This document shows, in pieces, positions 26,388-36,575 of a stretch of 64,000 nucleotides of DNA. This DNA comes from Sapria himalayana (taxonomy: Eukaryota > Streptophyta > Magnoliopsida > Malpighiales > Rafflesiaceae): the NCBI GenBank assembly GCA_029783825.1, contig JAREIK010002259.1, positions 440,974 through 504,973 of the forward strand, given 5' to 3'. The notes below the pieces were generated by a model, which made no database searches, was not told the origin of the DNA, and was given only the letters and a program-made list of their open reading frames with translations. Position 1 is the first letter of the stretch, and every line of letters begins with the position of its first letter. The translations under genes were made by a program, and so were the position numbers.

Positions 26388-26943
26388 AATCGCTCTCCTC
26401 ATGAAGTTTTGTTCTCTACCCACTGACTCTCACTTTCAGGTCTTTGGGTGTGCATGCTATCCATATCCCTTGGTCCGTATAGAAAGGATAAACTTGATCC
26501 CAAGTCGAACCGCATCTACATTTCTCGTAATGGTCTTTTTGATGAGACCCCTTTTTCCCCCCCTTTCGAACAACTTAAATTGTGCAAAGAAAGAATGATA
26601 ATGACTCTGAGGGCAATTCCACTCTTACTTTACTTTACCGCTCTTGCAGCCCACTTTCCCTTATGAAACTTTGACAGGTTCTCAACATAACTCAATTTCT
26701 GGTGACTCTACTAAGACTGCTCGATGCCACCTACTAAGGATGCTTTTTCATACACTACAAGCATGCCCACTCAGCTACACAAGCTTAATAAATAAAGCAA
26801 TTATAAAGAAAGTCATCCACTGAATACTTTTGCCGCTCAACTCAAATCAGTTGCACGAGAGCCCGAAAACTTTCATCAAGCATCTACTGATCCGTCTTGG
26901 GTAAAGGCAATGGAGGAAGAGTCAATTGGCATCAATCAGCTTG
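26388..26943 (+). pseudogene. Ty1/copia pol relic (copy A)
   Basis: At 26388-26540 interrupted frames read SPHEVLFS, then HFQVFGCACYPY, then PYRKDKLDPKSNRIYIS. This is the typical end of a copia integrase domain. At 26859-26943 another frame reads EPENFHQASTDPSWVKAMEEE, the characteristic start of a copia reverse transcriptase. Both pieces lie in the right order and orientation at a plausible distance but are out of frame with each other. Fragments of nuclear retrotransposons are common in plant mitochondrial genomes, so the relic may predate the nuclear insertion. Confidence 0.75.
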
Positions 26944-27816
26944 AGCTTCCTGAGCCCTAGGTTGAGCTGAAAGCAAGTTCGAGCCTCAGTGCCCGAAACA
27001 CTCTTTTATAGGCTAGAGGCCGGGATTCTTATTAGATAAATCGGCTTGCTATTATCTAGTTTTCCATGCTATAGATTCAGATAGGGAACCCCCTTTATGA
27101 ACTAAAAAGTAAGCTTATTCTGGGTAGATCGGGAAAGAGCCTTCAAACCCCGTGGAAGGGAGGAAGGCGGCATCTAAGCGCCATCTTATTCTATAAATAT
27201 CACAAGTCTCTAGGCCTGAGTCTTCTAAGCTTCGAGTTTGAACTATAACTAAGTAGCTGATGTCTTGGCCGAGTCTTCTCCCTCGGATCCGCTTCCGGAA
27301 AACTCCTAAACTCAAGCCAATTCGCAGATATGTTGTCCCAGCCTGTAATTCCCTACTTCGGCATCACATTTTTTTTCGGAAGTATTTTTTTTCTAATTAA
27401 GGGACCGTTGGAGGTCAGTCAGGAACAAAGCTTTCAATTGAAAGAGATAATGCTAAATTAACTTTTAAATCTTGGGCATTATCTGCATCTTTTTTTTATT
27501 CCCCTTCCTCGGACAGTCAGGCAGTTCATTCACAGCTTACACCATGGATTCGAGCACAAGAACAGAGACTGCCAGCTTCCTTTCCTCCTGTTCGACGATT
27601 CCATCTTCCTGGCATTGCTTGCCTCGTGCGAGAAAAGAGGGAATGTCAAGTGCTAACATGCTCACACTGGTCATGGGGAATGCTGCATCTGAGACCGTCA
27701 AAGCAGCTCTTTGTCCAATTCTGATCTTGGATCCGCTTTTTCTCCAAAGCAAATAGCAACATTTCCAATTTCTTTGTCCCATGGACTGGACCTCTTGATT
27801 TTATTCTTATTCGGAA
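26944..27816. other. Spacer downstream of nad9 (copy A)
   Basis: No recognised gene. The frame at 27472-27756 plus (94 codons) has a shorter, partly shifted counterpart in copy B (57596-57850). It lies just beyond the nad9 stop and could be former mitochondrial 3' flank. Confidence 0.5.
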
Positions 27817-28389
27817 TTATCCGTCGCTACGCTGTTCCCAAGGACTAGCCAAATCGAAATAGCGAAATTCTTGGGTAATCTCGATGGGTTCATAAACTAC
27901 ACGTTTCTCTAGATCATCATAGCGTACTTCCACATATCCACTCAGAGGAAGGTCTTTTCGTAATGGATGACCCTTGAAACCATAATATGTTGATATACGG
28001 CGTAGATCCGGATGATTGATGAAAGAAACACCAAACATATCCCAAACTTCTCGCTCCCACTGGCCGGCTGATGGAAATAGACTTACTACCAGACATATTC
28101 GTGTGGCTTCGTCTGCACTGGTTTGTACACGAATGCGTGAGTCATACCGAGTACCCAGTAAATTATAGACCACTTCAAATCTGAGTTTTCGAGAGGGATG
28201 ATCAACTCCGCAAATATCGATCGAAACTTGAAACCTTGTATAGGTATGCAATTTCAGAAAGCACAACAATTTCAAGAGGTAATCCGAATTGGTATCAGAT
28301 CTATTCCCATGTTCCGATCTTTCTATTTTTTTTACCCATTTCTTGGGGATAGTCTCCCAACTATATTTGAAAATGAATTGGTTATCCAT
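27817..28389 (-). CDS. nad9: nad9, NADH dehydrogenase subunit 9 (open copy A)
   Basis: The 190-codon frame has the usual plant length, from MDNQFIFKYSWE to ASPWEQRSDG. In mitochondria Nad9 is the 30-kDa-type subunit of the peripheral arm of complex I. The family signature EREVWDMFGVSF followed by HPDLRRI is present, as is [20 protein letters not shown]. Some residues differ from the common plant form, for example STYYGFK where LTDYGFE is usual, consistent with relaxed drift in the nucleus. No transit peptide precedes it and the surrounding DNA is decayed NUMT, so expression of a working protein is unlikely. The ATG at 28389 matches the known start. Confidence 0.93.
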   Translation of the reverse strand: MDNQFIFKYSWETIPKKWVKKIERSEHGNRSDTNSDYLLKLLCFLKLHTYTRFQVSIDICGVDHPSRKLRFEVVYNLLGTRYDSRIRVQTSADEATRICLVVSLFPSAGQWEREVWDMFGVSFINHPDLRRISTYYGFKGHPLRKDLPLSGYVEVRYDDLEKRVVYEPIEITQEFRYFDLASPWEQRSDG

Positions 28390-30672
28390 AAATCAAGCTT
28401 TCTTTGAGTTGAGTTCCGCTTCTCGCTCTAAAAAGGAAGAAAGACTTGTTGGAAATCACCGGTTGGGTTTGTCCAACCAAGAAAGGCATGGGAGGGGCAT
28501 TTCTTGAGCTAAGTCAAGCTTTTTCCAAGTGTTGTCAAGACGGGCTACCTAGAAAGTAAACAAGAAAGAGGAAAACATCCGTCACTGCACCACTTTTGCT
28601 CCGTTTACGCAAATCCGCCGATTCAAGGCTAGGAACGCTGGCATCAGGATTGTTGAAAAAAGTCCCCACTGTCTCTTCCACATTCGGCTGCGGGCCAGAC
28701 GGAATTGGCTTGAAATTCAAGATGAATCATTATGAGCAATCTGAGGAGCAGTCGGTGAAGCTTTTTCTCATGGGAACTTGATGCTCAATAAGGAAAAAGT
28801 GCGGCAGCTTGAGCAGCTTGTAGAATATTGTCTGAAGAGCTCATTGAAATGCGGTTGAGAGCTCCTAGCAACATTGGGCTTTTCTTTCTCGTTTGATACC
28901 AGCATCCTCCCTATGAAAAGGAGGCAATCTTTCCTCCGAACTTTTACTATCCTAGTGTGAGTGGATGTGTACCACTTGAACCAGGGGCTTCCACGCCTTT
29001 TTCTGGCTGACGTTCAGAGGTCCCCATGGACTGATAATGAGGAAGTCAAGCATAGAATTCAATGTGTTCAGCATTTCTTTAAAGATGAGGAAACGTCTGG
29101 CATTCGAAAGGGCTTCAGACTCGACCTGAAAGGTGCCAGTTACATCTATTGGACCAGACGGAAAGACAAGCTTTCTTGTAGCATGCATGGGTTCTCGTAT
29201 ACTTTTATTTTGCTTTCATTCAACTCGATCCCTTTCCGCCCGACTTGCATGTGTGAAGCATATACCGATCTAATATGTCAATAGTTCCGAAATCAGTGGT
29301 CACTAGCTCGAAACAGCCAACTCACTTCGCCTACGCACTAAAGGAAAAAGAATGCTGATCTGGATCAGCATACTTCTGACGTCCTTCCCATTTCTTTTGT
29401 TGTAAGCTCTTTGTGCCTGCTTTAAGAAAAGAAATGGAGCTCGTTTCTCACTACTTTCTCTTGGTTCCACTATAGCCGTGCGGATTCTTCCATGTTTGTT
29501 CGTCGACGTCATGGTTCTCCTCCTTATTTTATACATTGACGATAAGGGAAGGATTATTCTCTTTTCTTTTCTTTAATCAATGAGCTTGGCAACCATCACC
29601 ATCATCCGCTGCATGACTTTCTCGGCATGGAGGTCTCTCGTTCCATCTTTGTACTTTGCCTAACCAAAAAAAAGTATACTCTTTCATTCTTATCTCGTCT
29701 ATCCAACCCTGCGCTACGCCTATATCTCCAGGTGCCAAGCTCTCCGCCCCTAATCCTAGAAACCTATAACAAAAAAAGGCAGGATGCCCTGACGACCGAT
29801 GCTCTACCTCGGGCCGGGCTTGGTCGGAATCTCCTTTCCTGGAGCGCTCAGAAGTAGCCCCTTACTAACCTCTTAATCTATAAAAAAGCCCTATGGGGCA
29901 AGAGCAAGCTGCTAGAAGTAGCGCGCTAGCGCTTGACTAAGATAATAGAAAGTAAAGGTTCTTCTCATCGATAGTAGTTTATTTTCAGGTACAAAAAGAA
30001 AAGAAACATTTGAGACATCTTTTTACTTTCCGTTTTTCAACAGCAATTACACATTCCCTCGGCCTCTGATTACAATCGAAGTGCCCATGCCCCTAGATAT
30101 ATTAAGAACCTATCTGCACCTTCCAATTCTTACTTTCGGAAGAAAAGAGGAGGTGATGACCCGTTCCACCAACTATCTGAAATATTGGCAAACAAGGCCA
30201 TAGTCGTGACCAACACCACCTTTTCATGATCATTATGGCTTTTTCCCTTCCCTTTGCCATTCTTTTATGGGCACTAAAAGACTCAAACGACTTAAGTAGA
30301 CTTTCCGGTCACTGATCACGATCAGTCCTTTTTACTCTCACTACTACAAATTCTTTGATAAGATTATTCCTCTTTTCTCAGTGCTGAGACAAGCTCGTCC
30401 CCTATTGCTTGGAAAAAACCATTGCCAAAGAAACTTCATGTTGACCATTGTCACTGACTCATACATTCTCTGTGGAGTCTCCCCGATTTCTCATGCGGGA
30501 GTACCTTATCCTTTACCACCATTAGCACAGCTTCGAAGCCTGTCTACAACTATGGATGCTGTTCATATGCTTTTGCTTTCTTTTGTTCTTTTGTTACAAA
30601 AACTTGATTGAAGAAGCCATTAGCGCCAGATCTGCGGGCTTATCTTTTATCAAAAAAATGAAAAGAAACAGA
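28390..30672. other. Mitochondrial-type spacer between nad9 and matR (copy A)
   Basis: No known gene was recognised. A 107-codon plus-strand frame (28961-29284, beginning with GTG after a stop) is open in both copies and is listed separately. Short GATC-containing palindromes occur near 29353-29375 and 30313-30328. Confidence 0.55.
28961..29284 (+). CDS. Unrecognised open frame kept in both repeat copies (A)
   Basis: The 107-codon frame begins at a GTG directly after a stop and has no nearby ATG start. It reads DVYHLNQG and later DKLSCSMHGF. The copy B frame (59012-59335) is the same length with about nine residue changes. I recognise no domain. Preservation of length may be chance for a short frame at this divergence, or the frame may be an exon or retroelement piece. 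Confidence 0.25.
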   Translation: MDVYHLNQGLPRLFLADVQRSPWTDNEEVKHRIQCVQHFFKDEETSGIRKGFRLDLKGASYIYWTRRKDKLSCSMHGFSYTFILLSFNSIPFRPTCMCEAYTDLICQ

Positions 30673-31189
30673 CTAGACAAGTCTTTGAGTGCTCCTTGTT
30701 GTTCGGATCTTGCCGAGCTTCCCAAGGTCTATGCTGTTGGGGAACTCTTCAAGGGTCCGACCACATTCTTGATTTACTATATTTGAGTCTTTGGAGTACT
30801 TTGGGATTATATTCCGCGCCGAGGATTTGTGCTTGTGGGCTATGGTGAATATTGCAGACCAGCGGATCTGCTGGTCGACAATGGTTCAGACATGGTAAAG
30901 GTTGTCGTGGCACCTGTAGTAGAACAGAGGACTGATCGCGATGCTCGCAGACCAATTTACGATGTCTCCGTCGCTGACGCTTGTCAAGCAGGCCACGTGG
31001 ATTGGCCAGGGTCTTCTTCGGCTAATGAGACCTCAATCCTAAAGCCTTCGGAGTATCTTTTTGATAGCCGCCTCGATCTTGATGGGGAATTCTCTGCTGA
31101 TAGATCCCGCCCAATGTCCCCCTCCTTCCCTCGCCGCCTTCAAACCCACGGGAGTATACAACCGGACACTCATGCCCGATCGTGAGACT
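30449..31189. repeat. 741-base tract identical to 60487-61227
   Basis: Direct reading finds no difference over 741 bases, bounded by mismatches at 30448 (T versus A) and 31190 (G versus A). The flanking repeat differs at about one base in twenty. The tract covers the 3' part of matR and about 220 bases beyond it. Confidence 0.9.
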
Positions 31190-32669
31190 GACTGTTGAAC
31201 GTTCGATGGCACGTTGCTCCGACCTAAGCTATGCAACAATGAGATCCCCCTTGATCATTGCGGATGTGCTTGAAGGTCCGCCATAAGATGCTCGCTTGGG
31301 GACTTCTTACCCTAGTTGTTCCAAGAGTCTCCGCTTCCCCATCCAGTAGACTCCCTTTTTCACTCATCTCCTTCGTGAGGTGTTTGATCGGGATACTATT
31401 ACATAGGTTCCTAAACTTGGAATGGATGGAGGAGCGTAGGTGGCAAGCAGTTAGATGGATACGGTGCTTTACCCGTATACGCTTCTCCAGCTCTCGAAAG
31501 AATTGTATAGGAGTCGTCGTCCTCGTAGGAACTTCCCAAATGACCGTACCGAGGAATTCTACCGTACTCCGTTCAGCTATTGTTGTTGATCCTACCGAGC
31601 ATGTCAGGCCGGATTGTAGGAATTGGGCGATACGTTTTTGTATTTCTATGAGAAGCTATACGGCACCTACGATTCCCAGTAGTAAGTCGTTGGCATATCG
31701 CGCGTAAGAAAGATGGATTAAGTAATGGGGTTTTAAGGGAGCCAGCTTACGGGCTAGGCGTCTCTCTAACCTTATAACTAGTCTCGCCTCCCTGCCCAGC
31801 TCTATCAGCAGGCCCTTTCTTTTGCAAGACTGAAGAATGTCTCTCATGGCCCAATTCTTATTACAGCATTCTCGACAATAGAATTGGACCTGAAGGGTCA
31901 AACCGGCGGATTCAATGAGTAAGGGGGGGCAAAGGAGGCTAGAGGGTTTGTTCATAAAGGCGGCAAGTGCCGAAGGCGTTTTTTGGTCCCCCCTGGGCCG
32001 GGGGGGTGTGCCACGACGAAATAAGGGAATGAAAGGCCGCTTTGCGTTGGATTACCCTCCCAAAAAAAGGGCTTTTTTGCCTTGGGGAGCGTTGAAGCTT
32101 GCTTCTTCTCCATCCTTTTCATGGTCATCAATACGACCTGTCATTAATAGAACCAATTTTATTCTCTAAACAATTGTAATTTCGTACTTATGTCGGATCC
32201 TCCCTATCTCCTGATCGAGCTTGTGTAGGTAGATTTTCCCTGGTAGGGCCGATAGTAGTACACTGTGTGGGACGGAGTAAGGACCCTTCTCACCTTCTAC
32301 GAGTCGTCCGACAGAAAAGACTTAATGAATGGAGTAAAAGAACTTGGAATCTTCGATCTCTTCCTTAAAGATGGAGATGAGTCGATGTAGGTCGATGGTG
32401 TGAAAAGAATTCATGATGTGGAATTCTAAAAACCAGCCAGAGGTTCCCCACTCTTCTTTGATCCGTCTGATGACCGAGTGGCAGCCTCGACACTAACGGA
32501 AGTGCGATGTGTATGGAAACTCTGAATCGTAAATATATTCGAGTACCATTCTGATTGCCTCTTTCATGATCTTTTCGATAGGTAAAACTACTGTGAGCGG
32601 TCTAAACTTCGACCCTTCTTTCTATTTTCTTAAGTAATTGAAGTAATTACCTGATTGATGATAGATCAA
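30673..32669 (-). pseudogene. matR: matR, intron-encoded maturase of nad1 intron 4 (broken copy A)
   Basis: MatR is the reverse-transcriptase-type group II intron maturase encoded in plant nad1 intron 4. On the minus strand the copy starts near LIYHQSGNYFNYL and runs through KIYLHKLDQEIGRIRHKYE, then KPSSLL and LARKLAPLK. The RT active site reads YANDLL where plant MatR has YADDLL. It then continues through the C-terminal maturase region to a TAG at 30673. There are several breaks. There is a TAG after GIVGAV near 31656 and frame changes near 32200-32300. The region near 31980-32090 is disturbed. Two stops lie within RRLRDRG near 31025-31040 (TAG and TGA, both CpG-type). The segment 30673-31189 is identical to copy B. 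Confidence 0.92.
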
Positions 32670-33020
32670 GGCCCTCCTGCTGTCGTTTCAGTGACTCATA
32701 GGGCTGACCTCCTTTTGGTGGTCGCCGCCGCTCCCAGGACCGGAATGATTATTCCTGCCCGAGGGGTCTACATCCATCCCTGAATGTCGTTGGGAACTTT
32801 TCACTTCCCCACCATTCTTGTCACCGTCTCCTGTAATCCGCGCAGGTGTGTCCGCACCCCCTTGAGTGGACGAGAAAGAAATCTCCTTCTCATAACAAGA
32901 ACAACCCCCCTTTCTCGTATGAGCATTCGGTACATGAATCAGTCCGTGGAAGAGTTAAAGGGTCACCACTACTGAGGATCTCCCCCTCATCTTAGATAGG
33001 TCTACGTCATCTAAGGGTAT

Positions 33021-33056
33021 GCCTTACTAGGTCCCTAGAATGGGACCTAGTAAGGC
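33021..33056. repeat. Perfect 15-bp hairpin at the right end of repeat A
   Basis: GCCTTACTAGGTCCC (33021-33035) is the exact reverse complement of 33042-33056, with a six-base loop TAGAAT. It begins within about ten bases of the point where copy A stops matching copy B. It could be a miniature mobile element, a transcript-end stem-loop or a recombination breakpoint. Confidence 0.9.
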
Positions 33057-35882
33057 AGGCCACATCTCATTACGTAAAAATGTTGAATCCCCCAAAGCAG
33101 ACACAAAACTCAGAAGGAATGGGAAGGAAATCTTAAAAAGTACCCTTCGCGTGCCTATGCTTGGTCTTCCATTCTGCGCGAGCGAGCACTAAATGACAGG
33201 GGTGGAAGTTCCTTCAATCGTGTACATTCACGCGTGATCTATTATATAAGTGCTGTGCGATCCCGCTGTTCGCCTGCGTACCTGGGCTAGATCTTCCTAC
33301 TCTCTCTTAAAGCGGGTTCCGAATAAGACTGGTAGGGTAAGGAAGGGACTTCCCGGCACGCAGGAGTACGTTGAAATATTCGCTAAGACAATGGAAGGTG
33401 ACGTATGTACAGCTGACGAGAGTGAGGGGTGTTCCTACTGGACGTGGAAATTATTGCTCTCGTTCTTGCCTGGGCGTGAATCAAGTCCTTTCTCTTTGTC
33501 CCAATTATCACGTGAGCGGAGGGGGGGGGGGGGGGGGAACTCGGCAGAAGATCGATCATTCGACTACAATGCGGCCGATTGTCTCGATGTGCAGTAGAGA
33601 GCTGCTAGAACACCTGATAAGCAATGGCAAGGCTGGTCTTGTTAGAATGGATATGGAATCTAAAAGAAAGAAGGATAGAAAGGAGAAGAGCTGCGACACC
33701 GATAGCAAGTCACCCAAGAGGCGAAAGCATTCGAAGTCGCTCGAGAAAGCGAGATAGTCAGCCAGCATTTCTATCCGAGAAGGAGGGAGGGGTTGAGTAC
33801 ACCACACCGGGCGAAGAAAGCAAACAGCGCTGGTTAGTACGAGATTATCTCAGAAAAAGTACCAGCGATCTTGCTAAATCGAGCTGCTAAAGGAAGATAC
33901 GAGATTCACAGTTTTCGGGTTCTCGTCCTTCCTTAGTCTAGTATAGATCTTTATTCTCTTTAGAGACATTTTTCTCATTGACTCACTTTCTTCTTAGCTT
34001 AGGAAAGAATGAAGAAGACCATGGATTACGTCATCGGTGTACTTACTTCAACACAAGAAGCGTGGGCCTCCTCGATAGAAGCACTTTCTTTGTCTTGGTC
34101 CCCATTTAAACTACATCCGCTATAGCATTGAAAATCAGTAGTTCTTGAGTTCGCGGAACACTAAATAAAAAAAAAGAGTAAGCTGGTGCGAAATGCAGAC
34201 CATCGGGGTAAACTGCACATCATTTTAAGGCTAGGGCCACTGGCAGGAAACCTCCGTTCTACTTACTATAGGATCGACGGTTCAAGCGACATCCATTCCC
34301 CCGGAGCCAAAGATTCATTCTATAAAGACTAAGCCCAAGTGGGGGGAGGGGCCCAGTTGAAAGACTAGCCTCCGGCCTTCTAACCCCGGCTAGCTAGGTT
34401 AAGCACTATACAAGGTATATTCAATCAACGAAACGTAATGCGTCTGCCATTCGAAAGAAGAGATAAATAAAAGAACACAGAATAAAGAGAGCACTCCACA
34501 AGCCAAACCAAAGAGGAGTCGGTTCGATCGCCCCACATATCCACGGTTTTTTCATGCCTTATCCTCCGCCCATCTAGTTGGGCAGTTGAGGGATAGGAGA
34601 AGAATAGTCGAAGGGATGGATAATCTGTCCTTTTATTGGATCGTTGATGTATATGTTACTATGCCTTCGGATGAAAGAGGGTCGGGCGAAAAAGAGCGAC
34701 CCTCAACTAGGAAAGAAAGAAGAGTAGTCATGAGGGGCAGCGCATCAACTCTCCGATAAAAAAAACTCTGATTATCACTCACAGGATGACGAGCCAGTCC
34801 AAGGCAGAAAAAAATCAATGCCCATTTCTATTTTCTTAGGGAAAGTTTCATTCCCGGCCAGAAAATTTGTTTTGAGAGGAATAACTGGAATTTGAAGCAT
34901 AAAGAATCGTCGCCCCTTATCCGCACGTAGATCTTGGGATGGACTTTTGGTTTTGGGGATTGAACTAAAGCTCGAAACTTCACTAAAAGCAGGGGAAAGA
35001 AAGAAAGAAAAGGACTCGAATGCTTCGCTGATCTCTAACTTCGTTCGAGCTGCTTCGCTCCTATGGAACTTTTTTAAGGAACCGCCACGCCGGGTCAGAT
35101 CCGATCCTGCTTGAATTTCTTTTCCCAGGAGCTCTGGTATGAATACCCGTTCTTAGAGTGATAGTAGCTGTGAGGGTATGATTGAATCAGTAATTGCTCC
35201 TACCCTTGTGAAATGAAATATTTGATCACTTTTCCATCCTCCCTTGATCTCGTAAGCGGTGTCACTGCTTTCACCGAACTCCAATAGGCTACACAATGTC
35301 TTACGGGGCTTACACAGCTAGAAGGTATGTAACAAAAGTCTAAGAGAACTTCAATCGACTGGAAAGCAGAATCAATCTGAGAGATTATACTTTAGGAGTA
35401 TAGTAAGATGAAAGGGACCTCACACAGAAGGAATTGGCTAGAATCGAGGGGAGTGTTCCAAGTTAGCTTGTTAGTACTTTCATTCTTATTCAGGGGAGTA
35501 AAACTGCATTTTATGCGGCGCAGTCTTGGAGATTCTATAACCTCTAAGCTGGCTCGATAGATGAAGAGATATTGCGTCTATTTACTTTAAGGCCTATAAG
35601 ATAAGATGTTCACACTCACTTTAAAGTGACTAGGCTTGCCCTTTCTACATGGGCCCACGGAGCGGTCATAAAGCCTGAGGCCTCCAACTGTAATTGGCAT
35701 AGACCGATCATATGCCTCAAAGAAAAGACACTTTCACTAGAAAAGGCGGATAGTCTCTTTTCTGCCCTGCTTCGGAAGCTGCTATATGACTAGCATCATT
35801 TAGGGCTGGGCTTTTTCTTATTAATTTTTTCTGGTATGCCTCTCCGCGAGCAAGGAGCGAGATAACTCAGTGGGCTGTGGTG
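33057..35882. other. Unique mitochondrial-type spacer upstream of nad3
   Basis: No gene was recognised. The part at 33245-33480 has the base composition and GTGCGA phrase (33255) that group II intron 5' ends can show, but no exon was found beside it. A 17-G run sits at 33521-33537. Several open frames of 80-128 codons at 33250-33890 overlap in different frames and none resembles a known protein. Confidence 0.5.
33521..33537 (+). repeat. Run of 17 G
   Basis: An uninterrupted G17 lies in the unique NUMT segment. A G15 run occurs at 62029-62043 in copy B, where copy A has only seven G at the matching place. Confidence 0.95.
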
Positions 35883-36239
35883 ATGTCAGAATTTGCACCT
35901 ATTTGTATCTATTTAGTGATCAGTCCACTAGTTTCTTTGAACCTACTCGGTCTTCCTTTTTCATTTGCTTCAAAGACTTCGACCTATCCAGACAAATTGT
36001 CGGCCTACGAATGTGGTTTCGATCCTTCCGGTGATGCCAGAAGTCGTTTCGATATACGATTTTATCTTTTTTCCATTTTATTTATTATCCTTGATCCGGA
36101 AGTCACATTTTTATTTCCTTGGGCAGTACCGCCCAACATGATTTATCCATTTGGATTTTGGTCCATGATGGCCTTTTTATTGATTTTGACGATTGGATCT
36201 CTCTATGAATGGAAAAGGGATGCTTCGGATCGGGAGTAA
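35883..36239 (+). CDS. nad3: nad3, NADH dehydrogenase subunit 3
   Basis: The open frame has 118 codons, the normal plant length. The ATG at 35883 gives MSEFAPICIYL, which matches the family start better than the GTG six bases upstream. Nad3 is a membrane subunit of complex I. The conserved loop KLSAYECGFDPSGDARSRFDIRF carries the family cysteine, and two hydrophobic segments follow (SILFIILDPEVTFLFPWA and the SMMAFLLILTIGSLYEWK end). rps12 follows after 48 bases, the arrangement typical of plant mitochondria. Several Pro and Ser residues look like unedited RNA-editing sites or drift. The frame is intact but its neighbour rps12 is broken. Confidence 0.95.
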   Translation: MSEFAPICIYLVISPLVSLNLLGLPFSFASKTSTYPDKLSAYECGFDPSGDARSRFDIRFYLFSILFIILDPEVTFLFPWAVPPNMIYPFGFWSMMAFLLILTIGSLYEWKRDASDRE

Positions 36240-36287
36240 TAACTAGTGATAGTGCAAAAATCAGGGGGGAGGACAAAGGAAAGAGCA

Positions 36288-36575
36288 ATGCCTACATTAA
36301 ATCAATTGATTCGTCAAGGTCGAGAGGAAAAACGGCGCACGGACCGTACTCGAGCTTAGGATCAATGTCCCCAGAAGCAAGGTATATGCCCGCGTCTTTC
36401 TACGAGAACACCGAAAAAACCAAATTCAGCTCCACGTAAAATAGCCAAAGTAAGATTGAGCAATCGACATGATATATTTGCTCACATTCTGGTCGAAGGT
36501 CATAATTTGCAGGAACATGATATGGTATTCATCAGAGGAGGTAGAGTCAAAGATTTTTCCAGGTGTGAAAATATG
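36288..36575 (+). pseudogene. rps12: rps12, ribosomal protein S12 (broken, 3' truncated)
   Basis: The frame starts as plant mitochondrial rps12 (MPTLNQLIRQGREEKRRTDR) and continues with [19 protein letters not shown] and [10 protein letters not shown], ending at RGGRVKD. A TAG at 36357-36359 (codon 24) interrupts it just before DQCPQ. After RVKD an extra T in a T run near 36555 shifts the frame. Similarity stops around 36575, so about the last quarter of the protein is missing. S12 is an essential decoding-centre protein, so loss here supports a non-functional nuclear copy. Confidence 0.92.

Larger units (their letters stand above)
15389..33013 (+). repeat. Long direct repeat, copy A
   Basis: The repeat is collinear with 45581-63058. 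The position offset is 30192 at the left end, 30038 near 30450-31190 and about 30045 at the right end, so only small indels separate the copies. The first 230 bases differ at about 12 sites, mostly transitions. The left end is cut by the LINE tail and the right end lies next to a perfect hairpin at 33021-33056. It contains nad9, matR and retroelement relics. Confidence 0.95.

Noticed and set aside
28198..28507. Plus-strand frames over the 5' part of nad9 (also 58250-58559)
   Set aside because: They are antisense shadows of nad9, with no independent support.
30829..31707. Plus-strand frames of 118-149 codons over matR (also 60867-61734)
   Set aside because: They are antisense shadows of the matR coding strand, which is clearly recognisable on the minus strand.
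33021..33056. Bpu-type palindromic element of cycad mitochondria
   Set aside because: The size and palindrome fit, but the characteristic recognition word is missing and no further copies were noticed in about 48 kb, where a Bpu-rich genome should show many.
33245..33480. Possible group II intron 5' end (GTGCGA at 33255)
   Set aside because: The short consensus is common by chance and no mitochondrial exon was recognised upstream.
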